Shown: in pieces, positions 44,059 to 51,626 of the stretch
Numbering within the stretch: position 1 is the first letter of the stretch
How the letters are laid out: each line of letters starts with the position of its first letter
Source of the DNA: Bacteroidales bacterium
Lineage (GTDB): Bacteria; Bacteroidota; Bacteroidia; Bacteroidales; 4484-276
Assembly: GCA_035647615.1 (NCBI GenBank)
Contig: DASRND010000025.1
Location: forward strand, 104,664-168,663
DNA: 64,000 nucleotides
Direction of reading: 5' to 3'
Position numbers and translations under genes: made by a program
The notes under the pieces: model-generated
Told to the model about the DNA's origin: nothing
The model's input: only the letters and a program-made list of their open reading frames with translations
Databases searched by the model: none

Positions 44059-47000
44059 TTATTCCGCATCTATCACAATCTCATCAGCAAAAATCCAGGC
44101 GGGGTCGCCGGCGCCTTTGTGCCACGGAGGGCATGGTCCGATGTTGTGCGCCACAACTTTTACGTAGCGTCCGGTGGTTCCATTGGTCTTGGTTGTAAAG
44201 TCTGTTGTTTGCGGTTCTGTGTTGGTAGCTTCCACCGGGGTTTCTACTTTCCCGGCCAGGCGCCAGTTTCGTCCATCTGCAGAAGTATAAAAATCCACTT
44301 GCTGCGGCATAAAAATCCACGAATCGGTATCCTGCAAAAATCCCATTGAGATTGATTTGATATTTTGTGATTTCCCCAAATCAACAATGGCTTCCAAGTC
44401 TACTCCATAGTAGCCCTGCCAACGCCCTGTGCGGAAGTCGCCGCCGCCGCGCTGGTAGTCGATCAGCGCCATGTCGCCCCCCGCGTTGTACTGGTTGGCA
44501 TAAGCCGACTTGAGCGTGATGGTGCGCCCCTTGGCTATTTTCATCATCCGCGAGGTAGTTGCATAACTTCTCATTTTCCCTTCGGCTTCAGCATAGGCAT
44601 GCAAGATTGTGTTTTCGCTTACGCGGAAAGGTGTTTCATATTTCTCCATTTTCCAAGTGGTATCGGTGCTGAAATAAATAGTAGCAGTAGTGTCGGCGCA
44701 GCCCAGTGCCACCTGCTGCGAATCGTAAAACACACTGTTACCTTCAGCTACAAAAGGCACCGGAGTGATCAGCAGCGTGTCGATGGATGAAACGGGAATT
44801 TCACTGGCACTGCTGCCCCAGGCTTTGTTGGGCGAAGCGCCCATTTCGAAACGCAGGTAGCCGCCCTCCATAATTTGTTGGTGTGTGAGGTAACTGTTGG
44901 GCAGCACCTCACCGTTGAGAGTGGCCGTTTGGATGAAAACATTTTTATCGGAGAAATTGGTGCTTTCAATAACCAGCTTTTTCCCATTCTCAAGATGTAG
45001 TTTCATACTTGTGAAGGCCGGACTGCCGATGGCATAAACATTCGAGCCGGGCGCTACCGGATAAAATCCCATGGCGCTCATTACATACCAGGCCGACATC
45101 TGTCCGCAATCTTCATTGCCGCACAAGCCATCAGGCTGATGGGTATAAAGCTCGCTCATAATTTTGCGCACCAGCGCCTGCGTCTTCCACGGCTGACCAC
45201 AATAATTATAAAGATAAGCTGCATGGTGACTGGGCTCGTTGCCGTGGGCATATTGGCCAATCAGCCCGGTAATATCCGACTGACGCCGTCCGGTGGTTTC
45301 CTCGGGTGCTGTAAAGAGGCCATCGAGCTGTTGCGCCAAAATTTCCGGACCGCCCATTAGCTGCATCAGTCCGCTGATATCCTGCGGGGCGTAAAAGCTG
45401 TATTGCCACGAGTTGGCCTCGGTATAGTTAAAGTTGACTTCGTGCGCATCGAACGGAGAAAACCACATACTGTTGAGCCTTGCGCGCATGAATTTTGTCT
45501 GCGGATCGTATACGTTTTTGTAGTTCTGTGCCCGCTTTATAAATGTTTCGTAAACTTCCTGTTTGCCGAGTCCTTTAGCAAATTGCGCGATACACCAGTC
45601 GTCGTAAGCATATTCGAGCGTTTTCGAGACCGACTCCGATTCTTCGTCTGAAGGTATGTAGCCCAACTCTTTGTACCATTTCAAACCAAACTGATTCTGC
45701 ATGGCGCTCGTTACGCAGGCTTCAAGCGCCAGCTCGGTGTCGTAATCGCGGATGCCTTTCGCGTAAGCGTCAGCAATTACCGATACAGCATGGTAGCCAA
45801 TCATGCAGTTTGTTTCGTTGGCCGCCAGCTCCCACACGGGCAGTAAACCGCCCTGCTCGTATTGCAGCAGCATGGTGCGGATAAAGTCGTTGGTGCGCTC
45901 TTCATCCAAAATAGTAAGCAGCGGATGGGCGGCACGGTAAGTATCCCAAAGCGAAAAAACCGTGTAATAGTTGGTGCTGTGGGCACTCTTGTGAATCTCG
46001 TTGTCGTGACCGCGATAGCTGCCATCCGCATCGCTGTAAAGATTGGGGTTGAGCAGCGCGTGGTAAAGTGCGGTATAAAAAACCTGAAGACTTTCTGTGG
46101 AAGCATTGTCCGCCTTCACTTCTATTTTTGTAAGTTCGTCATGCCAGAGGTTATTTGCCTTACGGCGAATTTTCTCAAAGTTCCATCCCAGAATTTCCTC
46201 CTGGCGGTTCATGCGTGCATTTTCAGCACTCACCGCCGAAATGCCCACTTTTACCTTCACCTGATCATCCGCTGCGGTGGCAAATGTGATCCAGGCTTTA
46301 ACATCGGTACCTTCCACTTTTTTTTCGAGTGGCTGTTCAGTTCCATCTTTAAGTAAACCATATCGTTTGAAAGGTTTTGAAAATTCGGCATTAAAAAAAA
46401 CGTATTGGTTTTTTGCCCATCCGCTGGTGCGACGCAGACCTTGAATTTCAGTGTCGCTGATGATCTCTATCCAAAGCTCTAAAATTTTATCGGAAGTAAC
46501 GCCTTCGGTGAGGTCAATGATGATGTTGGCTTCGTCGGTGGCCGGATAGGTATAACAATGAAAACCTGCACGGGGCGTGACGGTAAGCTCTGCCCGGATG
46601 TTGTAATCGTCGAGCTGAACGCCGTAATATCCTGCGGTAGCAGTTTCGGTTTCGTGCCGGAAACGCGAGCGATAACCCGTTTCTGGATTCTCTTCCGCTC
46701 CCGGTTCGGTAATAATGGCTCCGGTGGTGGGCATTATCCTGATGTCGCCGTAATCGCCCACGCCTGTTCCACTCAGGTGGGTGTGGCTAAATCCCATGAT
46801 GGTGCTGTCGGAATAGTGGTATCCTGAGCAGCCATCCCAACTGTCTTTGCGCGTGTCGGGACTGAGCTGCACCATCCCGAAAGGCACAGCAGAACCGGGA
46901 TAAACGTGTCCGTGCGCATCGGTGCCGATGAGCGGATCGACGTAACGGGTAATCCGGTCTTTCTTTTCACTACAGCCAACAATCAGCAGCAAGGCTATTG

Positions 47001-47061
47001 AAAGCAAAAAAACAGAGATTTTATTTTTTGATAGGTAATCAGTTGCAGATGGTAGTTTCAT
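44059..47061 (-). CDS. GH92 family alpha-mannosidase lipoprotein with carbohydrate-binding tail
   Basis: Lipid-anchored GH92 protein of 1000 residues. The lipobox LIVGC places the anchor Cys at about 30. The GH92 body starts RYVDPLIGTDAHGHVYPGSAVPFG and includes GFSHTHLSGTGVGDYGD, WDTYRAAHPLLTIL, NEPSHHAAYLYNYCGQPWKTQ and GLCGNEDCGQMSAWYVMSAMG, keeping the active-site acids. After about 760 there are two extra modules. One is an Fn3-associated/chitobiase-type domain (IYFSTDTTWKMEKYETPFRV). The other is a discoidin-like F5/8 type C module (GVDLEAIVDLGKSQNIKSIS). It is a probable mannose-trimming enzyme at the outer membrane. The gene lies between direct repeat copies and 21 bases after the stop of a decayed gene fragment. 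Confidence 0.93.
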   Translation of the reverse strand: MKLPSATDYLSKNKISVFLLSIALLLIVGCSEKKDRITRYVDPLIGTDAHGHVYPGSAVPFGMVQLSPDTRKDSWDGCSGYHYSDSTIMGFSHTHLSGTGVGDYGDIRIMPTTGAIITEPGAEENPETGYRSRFRHETETATAGYYGVQLDDYNIRAELTVTPRAGFHCYTYPATDEANIIIDLTEGVTSDKILELWIEIISDTEIQGLRRTSGWAKNQYVFFNAEFSKPFKRYGLLKDGTEQPLEKKVEGTDVKAWITFATAADDQVKVKVGISAVSAENARMNRQEEILGWNFEKIRRKANNLWHDELTKIEVKADNASTESLQVFYTALYHALLNPNLYSDADGSYRGHDNEIHKSAHSTNYYTVFSLWDTYRAAHPLLTILDEERTNDFIRTMLLQYEQGGLLPVWELAANETNCMIGYHAVSVIADAYAKGIRDYDTELALEACVTSAMQNQFGLKWYKELGYIPSDEESESVSKTLEYAYDDWCIAQFAKGLGKQEVYETFIKRAQNYKNVYDPQTKFMRARLNSMWFSPFDAHEVNFNYTEANSWQYSFYAPQDISGLMQLMGGPEILAQQLDGLFTAPEETTGRRQSDITGLIGQYAHGNEPSHHAAYLYNYCGQPWKTQALVRKIMSELYTHQPDGLCGNEDCGQMSAWYVMSAMGFYPVAPGSNVYAIGSPAFTSMKLHLENGKKLVIESTNFSDKNVFIQTATLNGEVLPNSYLTHQQIMEGGYLRFEMGASPNKAWGSSASEIPVSSIDTLLITPVPFVAEGNSVFYDSQQVALGCADTTATIYFSTDTTWKMEKYETPFRVSENTILHAYAEAEGKMRSYATTSRMMKIAKGRTITLKSAYANQYNAGGDMALIDYQRGGGDFRTGRWQGYYGVDLEAIVDLGKSQNIKSISMGFLQDTDSWIFMPQQVDFYTSADGRNWRLAGKVETPVEATNTEPQTTDFTTKTNGTTGRYVKVVAHNIGPCPPWHKGAGDPAWIFADEIVIDAE

Positions 47062-47082
47062 AGCTTTTCGTTTTTAAAAAAT

Positions 47083-47307
47083 TCATTGTTTTAATGATCC
47101 TGTTTTATTTTTAATAGATTTCTCCTTCCAAATTTGCTGTGCAAATTTTTTAGTCTCCCACTCCTGCGCGCCAGTCATGTCGTTTCGATCCGCCAACTGG
47201 TCGGAGAGAAAACTATTATTTATTTGCACTTCAAAGCTCAAGGTTCGATTCAACTCGTGCGGAATTCGATAATCAATTTCATTGTTGTCCGGTAAACATA
47301 ATTTCCT
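47083..47307 (-). pseudogene. Decayed 3' gene remnant
   Basis: An open minus-strand frame of about 74 codons with no proper start. It reads DYRIPHELNRTLSFEVQINN then SFLSDQLADRNDMTGAQEWE and TKKFAQQIWKEKSIKNKTGS, ending LKQ at a TGA 21 bases before the GH92 start. The composition is that of a real soluble protein end. Its upstream side meets a repeat immediately (47287-47350), with a stop at 47308-47310. It is probably the 3' end of a gene that once led the GH92 operon and was cut by a rearrangement. I do not recognise its family. A functional short gene cannot be excluded but lacks a start codon other than a TTG inside. Confidence 0.5.
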
Positions 47308-47470
47308 TTAAATAGATTCTTCTCCGCCGGTTGGCGGATCAGAATGACAAGGCTTTAGGGTTTTTAGGAGGGCTAAGTCGGCGGCGGAGCCGCCGACTTA
47401 GCCCTCCCTCCTCCAATCCATCGCAAGCGTTGTCATTCTGAGCGTAGCGAAGAATCTATTGTACCGGACA
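47287..47470. repeat. Large inverted-repeat element with AGATTCTTCTCCG arms
   Basis: The outer ends TGTCCGGTA (47287-47295) and TACCGGACA (47462-47470) are inverted. Inside, AGATTCTTC-type arms (47314-47350 and inverted 47430-47457, with TTGTCATTCTGAGCGTAGCG) enclose a strong hairpin. The structure is like a non-autonomous mobile element or a palindromic repeat. Confidence 0.7.
47367..47407. repeat. 19-bp perfect hairpin
   Basis: Arms at 47367-47385 and 47389-47407 are exact complements (GGAGGGCTAAGTCGGCGGC), loop GGA. Very stable in either strand. No T tract follows, so it is not a typical terminator. Confidence 0.9.
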
Positions 47471-47498
47471 CCAGTGATTCTATTTCATTAAGATAATT

Positions 47499-48494
47499 TT
47501 ATTTAAAATAGCTCTCTGCCGGAATCATCTTGTTTTCGTTGCCAATGGCCAAAGCATAGTCGAAACCGGGACGAAGACTGTATCCTCCCGTTTCACCATT
47601 TTTATTTACAGCTACAAAACCCACCTGAGAATCTGTGAGATCAATCTTGCTGTTGGCTATTCGCGTAACTGCTTCTTCGCAGGCTTGCTGCGGCGAGCGT
47701 CCGTTGCGCATCAGTTCCACCACCAGAAAACTGCCCACGGTACGCATCACCAGCTCGCCAATGCCTGTAGCAGTAGCGCCGCCCACTTCGTTGTCAACAT
47801 ACAACCCTGCGCCGATGATGGGGCTGTCGCCCACGCGGCCATTCATTTTAAAACCCATGCCGCTGGTGGTGCATGCGCCCGAAAGGTTGCCCGCTGCATC
47901 GATTACAATCTGCCCGATGGTGTCGTGGTTTTCGATGTTGGGGACAGGTTGATATTTGCTCTCCTTTTTCCACTCTTCCCACTCTTTGCGCGAAGCATCC
48001 GTAAGCAAATTAGTTTTTTGAAATCCGTTTTCCAACGCAAATTGCAGCGCACCTTCGCCTACCAGCATCACATGCGGCGTTTTCTCCATCACCAGGCGTG
48101 CCACCGAAATGGGATGAACAATATGTTGGAGGTAAGCCACCGCGCCGCAGTTGCCCTTTTCGTCGATGATGGAGGCGTCGAGCGTGACGTTGCCGTCGCG
48201 ATCGGGACGTCCGCCAAAGCCCACACTTTGGTTTTCAGGATCGGCCTCGGCGGTTTTTACTCCCGCCTCCACCGCGTCGAGTGCGCGGCCGCCTTGCTGC
48301 ATCATCACCATGGCCACGCGGTTGGCTTCCAGTCCGTGCACCCAGGTGCTGATGGAGAGCGGACGAATCGCAGCGCCCGATTCGGAAGGCACTGGAACCG
48401 GATTTGACATTACCTCTTTTTGAAAAAGAGATGATGCTGCAACCACGCCGGAGGCAGCGATGGTGGTTTTGGTGATAAAACTTCTTCTATTCAT
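47499..48494 (-). CDS. N4-(beta-N-acetylglucosaminyl)-L-asparaginase family protein
   Basis: Ntn-hydrolase of 331 residues, asparaginase_2 family. Glycosylasparaginase cleaves the bond between GlcNAc and Asn in the core of N-glycans. The autocleavage and catalytic Thr is Thr192 in ENHDTIGQIVIDAAGN, followed by MGFKMNGRVGDSPIIGAGLY and GGATATGIGE, which are the family signature. The N-terminus NRRSFITKTTIAASGVVAAS has a twin-arginine motif, so export by Tat is likely. It lies in a minus-strand run from the EEP gene to the GH92 gene. The whole set fits glycoprotein degradation. Activity on plain asparagine or isoaspartyl peptides is the alternative. Confidence 0.9.
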   Translation of the reverse strand: MNRRSFITKTTIAASGVVAASSLFQKEVMSNPVPVPSESGAAIRPLSISTWVHGLEANRVAMVMMQQGGRALDAVEAGVKTAEADPENQSVGFGGRPDRDGNVTLDASIIDEKGNCGAVAYLQHIVHPISVARLVMEKTPHVMLVGEGALQFALENGFQKTNLLTDASRKEWEEWKKESKYQPVPNIENHDTIGQIVIDAAGNLSGACTTSGMGFKMNGRVGDSPIIGAGLYVDNEVGGATATGIGELVMRTVGSFLVVELMRNGRSPQQACEEAVTRIANSKIDLTDSQVGFVAVNKNGETGGYSLRPGFDYALAIGNENKMIPAESYFK

Positions 48495-48558
48495 CTTTAT
48501 TTTTGGTTTTAAATAAACGAGCGCTTTTTCTAAATCCCAAGCAACAATAAAACAATTT

Positions 48559-48573
48559 CCAAATAAATTTCAA
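48559..48573 (+). repeat. Dispersed CAAATAAATTTCAA element, copy 4
   Basis: Core CCAAATAAATTTCAA between the asparaginase and YbaK genes. Confidence 0.6.
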
Positions 48574-48622
48574 TTAAAAAAAACCAACGAGCAAACCCAA
48601 CCTGCTTTTTGAGATTTTATTT

Positions 48623-48643
48623 TTTGAGATTTATTTGTCATTT
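48623..48643 (-). repeat. Dispersed element, inverted copy 5
   Basis: Exact 21-base reverse complement of the 2240-2260 segment, next to copy 4, so the two form an inverted pair in this gap. Confidence 0.75.
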
Positions 48644-48670
48644 GTAGATTGGGTTTTGGAGCTTCCATCC

Positions 48671-49144
48671 TCAATCCGCCGTTATGTTACCGATGGTTGC
48701 CCCGGTGACTGCGATCAAATCTTCGGGAGCCAGTTGCAACTGAAGTCCGCGCATCCCGGCGCTGACAGATATTTTTGGATGATTTCTTATTTCTAAATGA
48801 ATAAATATCGGATAATCCTTTTTAAGACCTAATGGCGACACGCCGCCGCGGATGTAACCTGTTGCATCGTGTACCTCTCTGAGTGGAAGCATCTGGCATT
48901 TTTTATTGCCACTCAACGCTGCCAGATTTTTCAGATCTACATCGGCATCGCCGGGAATCATAGCGATAAGATTGCCCGTTTTGTCGCCATGCAGCACCAG
49001 CGTTTTATAAACGGTTTCCACCGGCATACCCACTTTAGCAGCGCCAGCGACTGCGCTCAGATCGGTTTTGTCCACCTGATATTCCAGCAGTTGATAATCT
49101 ATTTTATGCTGGTCGAGGATGCGTGCGGCGTTGGTCTTTTTCAC
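48671..49144 (-). CDS. ybaK: Cys-tRNA(Pro) deacylase YbaK/EbsC
   Basis: Trans-editing enzyme of 157 residues that hydrolyses mischarged Cys-tRNA(Pro), acting in the cytoplasm. The fold marks are KTNAARILDQHKIDYQLLEYQ, VGMPVETVYKTLVLHGDKTG, GYIRGGVSPLGLKKDYPIF and GMRGLQLQLAPEDLI. Length is normal. The start overlaps the stop of the sugar transporter gene by four bases (49141-49144), so the two are co-translated. That is an odd pairing for a tRNA editing enzyme and a sugar carrier. Confidence 0.93.
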   Translation of the reverse strand: MKKTNAARILDQHKIDYQLLEYQVDKTDLSAVAGAAKVGMPVETVYKTLVLHGDKTGNLIAMIPGDADVDLKNLAALSGNKKCQMLPLREVHDATGYIRGGVSPLGLKKDYPIFIHLEIRNHPKISVSAGMRGLQLQLAPEDLIAVTGATIGNITAD

Positions 49145-50325
49145 TTCTCAAATGCCGGTTGTTGACCTTTCCTTTTCCCGATAAGGGCTACGTAAAGAAT
49201 ATAAAGGATGCAAATCATCGGCACGATAAAGCTCAACATGATCCCGATGTTATCGGCAACTAACCCCATTATTGGTGGGATGAAGGCGCCACCCACGATG
49301 GCTGTAACCATCAGCCCCGAAAGCTCGTTGCTGCGGTGCGGCATCCAATCGACGGTGATGGAAAAGATGAGTGGGAAAATATTAGCAAAACTCATTCCTA
49401 TCACAATAATGCTGATGATGGCTGCTATCTGGTTTTGGATGAATAAACCAGCCAGTCCGACGAGCGAAAGCAGCAGGGTGATGGTGAGGAACGTGCGCGG
49501 ACGAATCCAGTTGAGGATGACGCCGCCCAGAAAACGACCGATCATCAACGAAACGAAGAAAAGTCCTGTGCCGGCAATGCCAAGCGTTGCAAGATCGATA
49601 CCGTAGCGGTTTTCGAGGAAAATAGGCAGTTGAGAGCTCATCGATACTTCGGCGCCTACGTAAACAAATATTGCCATCACCATCATGAAGATGTAGGGAT
49701 TGCCCATGAGGCGAAAGGTAGATTTAAAGGTGGCTGTCGAAACTTTTTCGGCGAGTGTTCGCGGTATGCGCACCAGCGAAAGGATGACGATGGTGAGCAG
49801 CAAAAAGGCGCTATAAATCGGGAAGAGAATCCGCCAATCGGCACCCCAATAAGCTACTGCCAAAAGTGGGATGAGTGCGCCGGAGAGTGAGCCGATGGCT
49901 TTGACAAACTGCCCCAGCGAAAGGTTGCGAGAATATTTGCCTTCGGGCGAAACATCGCGCATGATGGGGTTGCCGGCCACTTGCAGCGTGGCAGCTCCGG
50001 CGCCCAACAACAATATCGAGAGGAGCAGCAGACTGAAAGTGCTGTAGTTGCCAATGATGGGCAATACCAGGCCGAACAGTGCCAAAATAAGTCCCAGCAT
50101 CAAAATAAATTTCTTGCCTTTACGATCCTGGTAAATGCCCATGGGCAGCGAGAGCAGTCCAAACATGATGAAGCCCATAAACGGGATGAGCTGCGCCATG
50201 GCGTTCGATAAGTTAAATTCTTCTTTAACGAGTCCGGTGAGCGGCCCGGCCACGTCGCCAAAGCCCATACAGAGAAATGCCAGGAAAATCGGCGTTGCCG
50301 CCAGTGCGTTAGGTGTTCGTTTCAT
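49141..50325 (-). CDS. FucP-like sugar MFS transporter
   Basis: Proton-linked sugar transporter of 394 residues with 12 predicted helices. FucP-family marks are TPIFLAFLCMGFGDVAGPL, LPMGIYQDRKGKKFILMLG and AATLQVAGNPIMRDVSPEGK. It is similar to the Bacteroidota carriers for fucose, glucose/galactose or N-acetylglucosamine-type sugars; the substrate cannot be settled. Its gene order with the asparaginase and GH92 genes suggests uptake of a released glycan sugar, an inference only. It starts 60 bases after the EEP stop, and its own stop overlaps ybaK by four bases. Confidence 0.88.
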   Translation of the reverse strand: MKRTPNALAATPIFLAFLCMGFGDVAGPLTGLVKEEFNLSNAMAQLIPFMGFIMFGLLSLPMGIYQDRKGKKFILMLGLILALFGLVLPIIGNYSTFSLLLLSILLLGAGAATLQVAGNPIMRDVSPEGKYSRNLSLGQFVKAIGSLSGALIPLLAVAYWGADWRILFPIYSAFLLLTIVILSLVRIPRTLAEKVSTATFKSTFRLMGNPYIFMMVMAIFVYVGAEVSMSSQLPIFLENRYGIDLATLGIAGTGLFFVSLMIGRFLGGVILNWIRPRTFLTITLLLSLVGLAGLFIQNQIAAIISIIVIGMSFANIFPLIFSITVDWMPHRSNELSGLMVTAIVGGAFIPPIMGLVADNIGIMLSFIVPMICILYILYVALIGKRKGQQPAFEK

Positions 50326-50385
50326 GCGCGTTAGTTTTTTGCAGTGATTTTTTGATTAGAAAATAGATAGTTTATCATTTTATAA

Positions 50386-51282
50386 TTAGAGTTCCAGTTC
50401 AACAAGCACGGGCAGGTGATCCGAAAGATAGACGCCGCCACTGTGGGTTGCAATTACCACATGGTAAATCACCTGGATGGGTTTGTTTACAAAAATAAAG
50501 TCGATGGTGTTGCCGGGAGTTCCCTCCAATTGCCATCCTGCAAAAGTGAAATCCGGACCCAGCGGCGGATATTTTGACAACTGCCGGCTGTCGGTCATCA
50601 TCATTTTATTATTGGGATTGGTAATAATGGTGATGGGTTCGGTATCGAACGATGTGTTGAAGTCGCCGGTGAGGATAACGCGGGCGTCGGCAGGAAGTGT
50701 AGCCAGTTTGGCTGTAACGACTTTGGCTCCTTCCACACGTGCTTGCTCACCAATGTGATCAAAATGCGTATTAAAAACATGGAAATTTTTGCCGGTGGCT
50801 ATATCTTGCAATTCTACCCACGACACAATCCTCGGCAGCGCCGCCGACGGACTTTTGCTTCCAGGAACATCAGGCGTGTCGGAGAGCCAGCTTGTGCCGG
50901 TCGAAAGTAAATTGAATTTATTTCGATTATAAAAGATGGGATTATGTTCTCCGCCTCCCGGGCTACCATCTTCGCGTGCCGGGCCGTAATAATCAAACTC
51001 CGGGAAGGCTTTCGCCAAATCAACAATTTGATTGGCCAATGCCTCCTGGACACAAAAGATATCGGCTCCATTAAAACGAAGCAGCGTGGCAACTTTTTCT
51101 TCGCGAAACGGCCAGGCGTTGAGGCCGTCGTTAGGATTATCATAACGAATGTTGTAGCTCACCACGCGGATGGTAGCTTTCGTGTCGTCGCCGGTGGTCT
51201 GGCCCTGAACAATTGATTTCATCAATACCATGACAAACGCTAACAGCAGCAGACGAAGAACAGTTCGCATTTTTAGTAACAT
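50386..51282 (-). CDS. Exported endonuclease/exonuclease/phosphatase family protein
   Basis: Metal-dependent hydrolase of the DNase I-like EEP fold, 298 residues. A signal peptide region (LRLLLLAFVMVLMKSIVQGQ) precedes the fold. Motifs are RVVSYNIRYDNPND (Asn), CVQEAL (Glu metal ligand), VFNTHFDHIGE (His), LTGDFNTSFDTEP (Asp/Asn pair) and LSDHLPVLVEL (Asp-His), all present. Some Bacteroidota members act on phosphodiesters or sphingomyelin-like lipids; the substrate here is unknown. I use the ATG at 51282. The frame extends to 51321, but a -7 element (51319-51326, minus strand) overlaps that region; MRTV (51270) is another possible start. Confidence 0.87.
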   Translation of the reverse strand: MLLKMRTVLRLLLLAFVMVLMKSIVQGQTTGDDTKATIRVVSYNIRYDNPNDGLNAWPFREEKVATLLRFNGADIFCVQEALANQIVDLAKAFPEFDYYGPAREDGSPGGGEHNPIFYNRNKFNLLSTGTSWLSDTPDVPGSKSPSAALPRIVSWVELQDIATGKNFHVFNTHFDHIGEQARVEGAKVVTAKLATLPADARVILTGDFNTSFDTEPITIITNPNNKMMMTDSRQLSKYPPLGPDFTFAGWQLEGTPGNTIDFIFVNKPIQVIYHVVIATHSGGVYLSDHLPVLVELEL

Positions 51283-51318
51283 TTGGTTAATCCTTTTGAA
51301 CCACTTTTTTGGTGCGGA

Positions 51319-51326
51319 CAAAGTTA
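51319..51326 (-). promoter_or_regulatory. -7 element for the EEP gene
   Basis: On the minus strand TAACTTTG, matching TAnnTTTG, 36 bases before the ATG at 51282. Confidence 0.5.
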
Positions 51327-51360
51327 TAACTTTTGCCTTACGGCGGATGGTTTTGGAAAA

Positions 51361-51397
51361 CGCTTGGCGCAGGGCGCTTGGCGCAGGGCGCAGGGCG
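51361..51397. repeat. CGCTTGGCGCAGGG tandem repeat
   Basis: Two perfect 14-base units (51361-51374, 51375-51388) plus a partial CGCAGGGCG. Confidence 0.85.
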
Positions 51398-51434
51398 AAA
51401 TTTAAATCCTTTTGCTATCTTTTAATTGAAAAGG

Positions 51435-51550
51435 GCAGGCTAAGCCTGCGAAAATAGATGCAGCTTAGGCTGACTTCGACAAGCTGGTTTCGACTACGCT
51501 CAACCACCACAGCCACCGCAGCCTAAGCCGAACGCTAAGCCGAACGATGG
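51435..51550. repeat. GCTTAGGCTG inverted-repeat cluster
   Basis: A GCAGGC-TAA-GCCTGC palindrome (51435-51449), then CAGCTTAGGCTG and, inverted, CAGCCTAAGC with two CTAAGCCGAACG units. TTCGACAAGCTGG and TTCGACTACGCTCAACC strings lie between. It looks like a compound palindromic repeat. Confidence 0.6.
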
Positions 51551-51602
51551 AGGTTGGAAACTGGTGACTGAAGACTGGCGACTGCTTATTGGCGGGATTT
51601 GA

Positions 51603-51610
51603 TAATTTTG
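51603..51610 (+). promoter_or_regulatory. -7 element for mutS2
   Basis: TAATTTTG, matching TAnnTTTG, 17 bases before the GTG start at 51627. Confidence 0.5.
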
Positions 51611-51626
51611 CAAAAAAAAGCAACAG

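Larger units (their letters stand above)
47062..47498. other. Repeat- and remnant-filled gap between GH92 and asparaginase genes
   Basis: Contains a minus-strand decayed coding fragment (47083-47307), the AGATTCTTCTCCG repeat (47314-47350), a 19-bp perfect hairpin (47367-47407) and a second repeat arm (47430-47470). No intact gene is present. Confidence 0.7.
51283..51626. other. Divergent region with tandem and palindromic repeats
   Basis: Between the EEP and mutS2 genes: a minus-strand -7 element TAACTTTG at 51319-51326, a 14-base tandem repeat at 51361-51397, an inverted-repeat cluster at 51435-51550 and a mutS2 -7 element at 51603-51610. No coding frame is supported. Confidence 0.6.
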
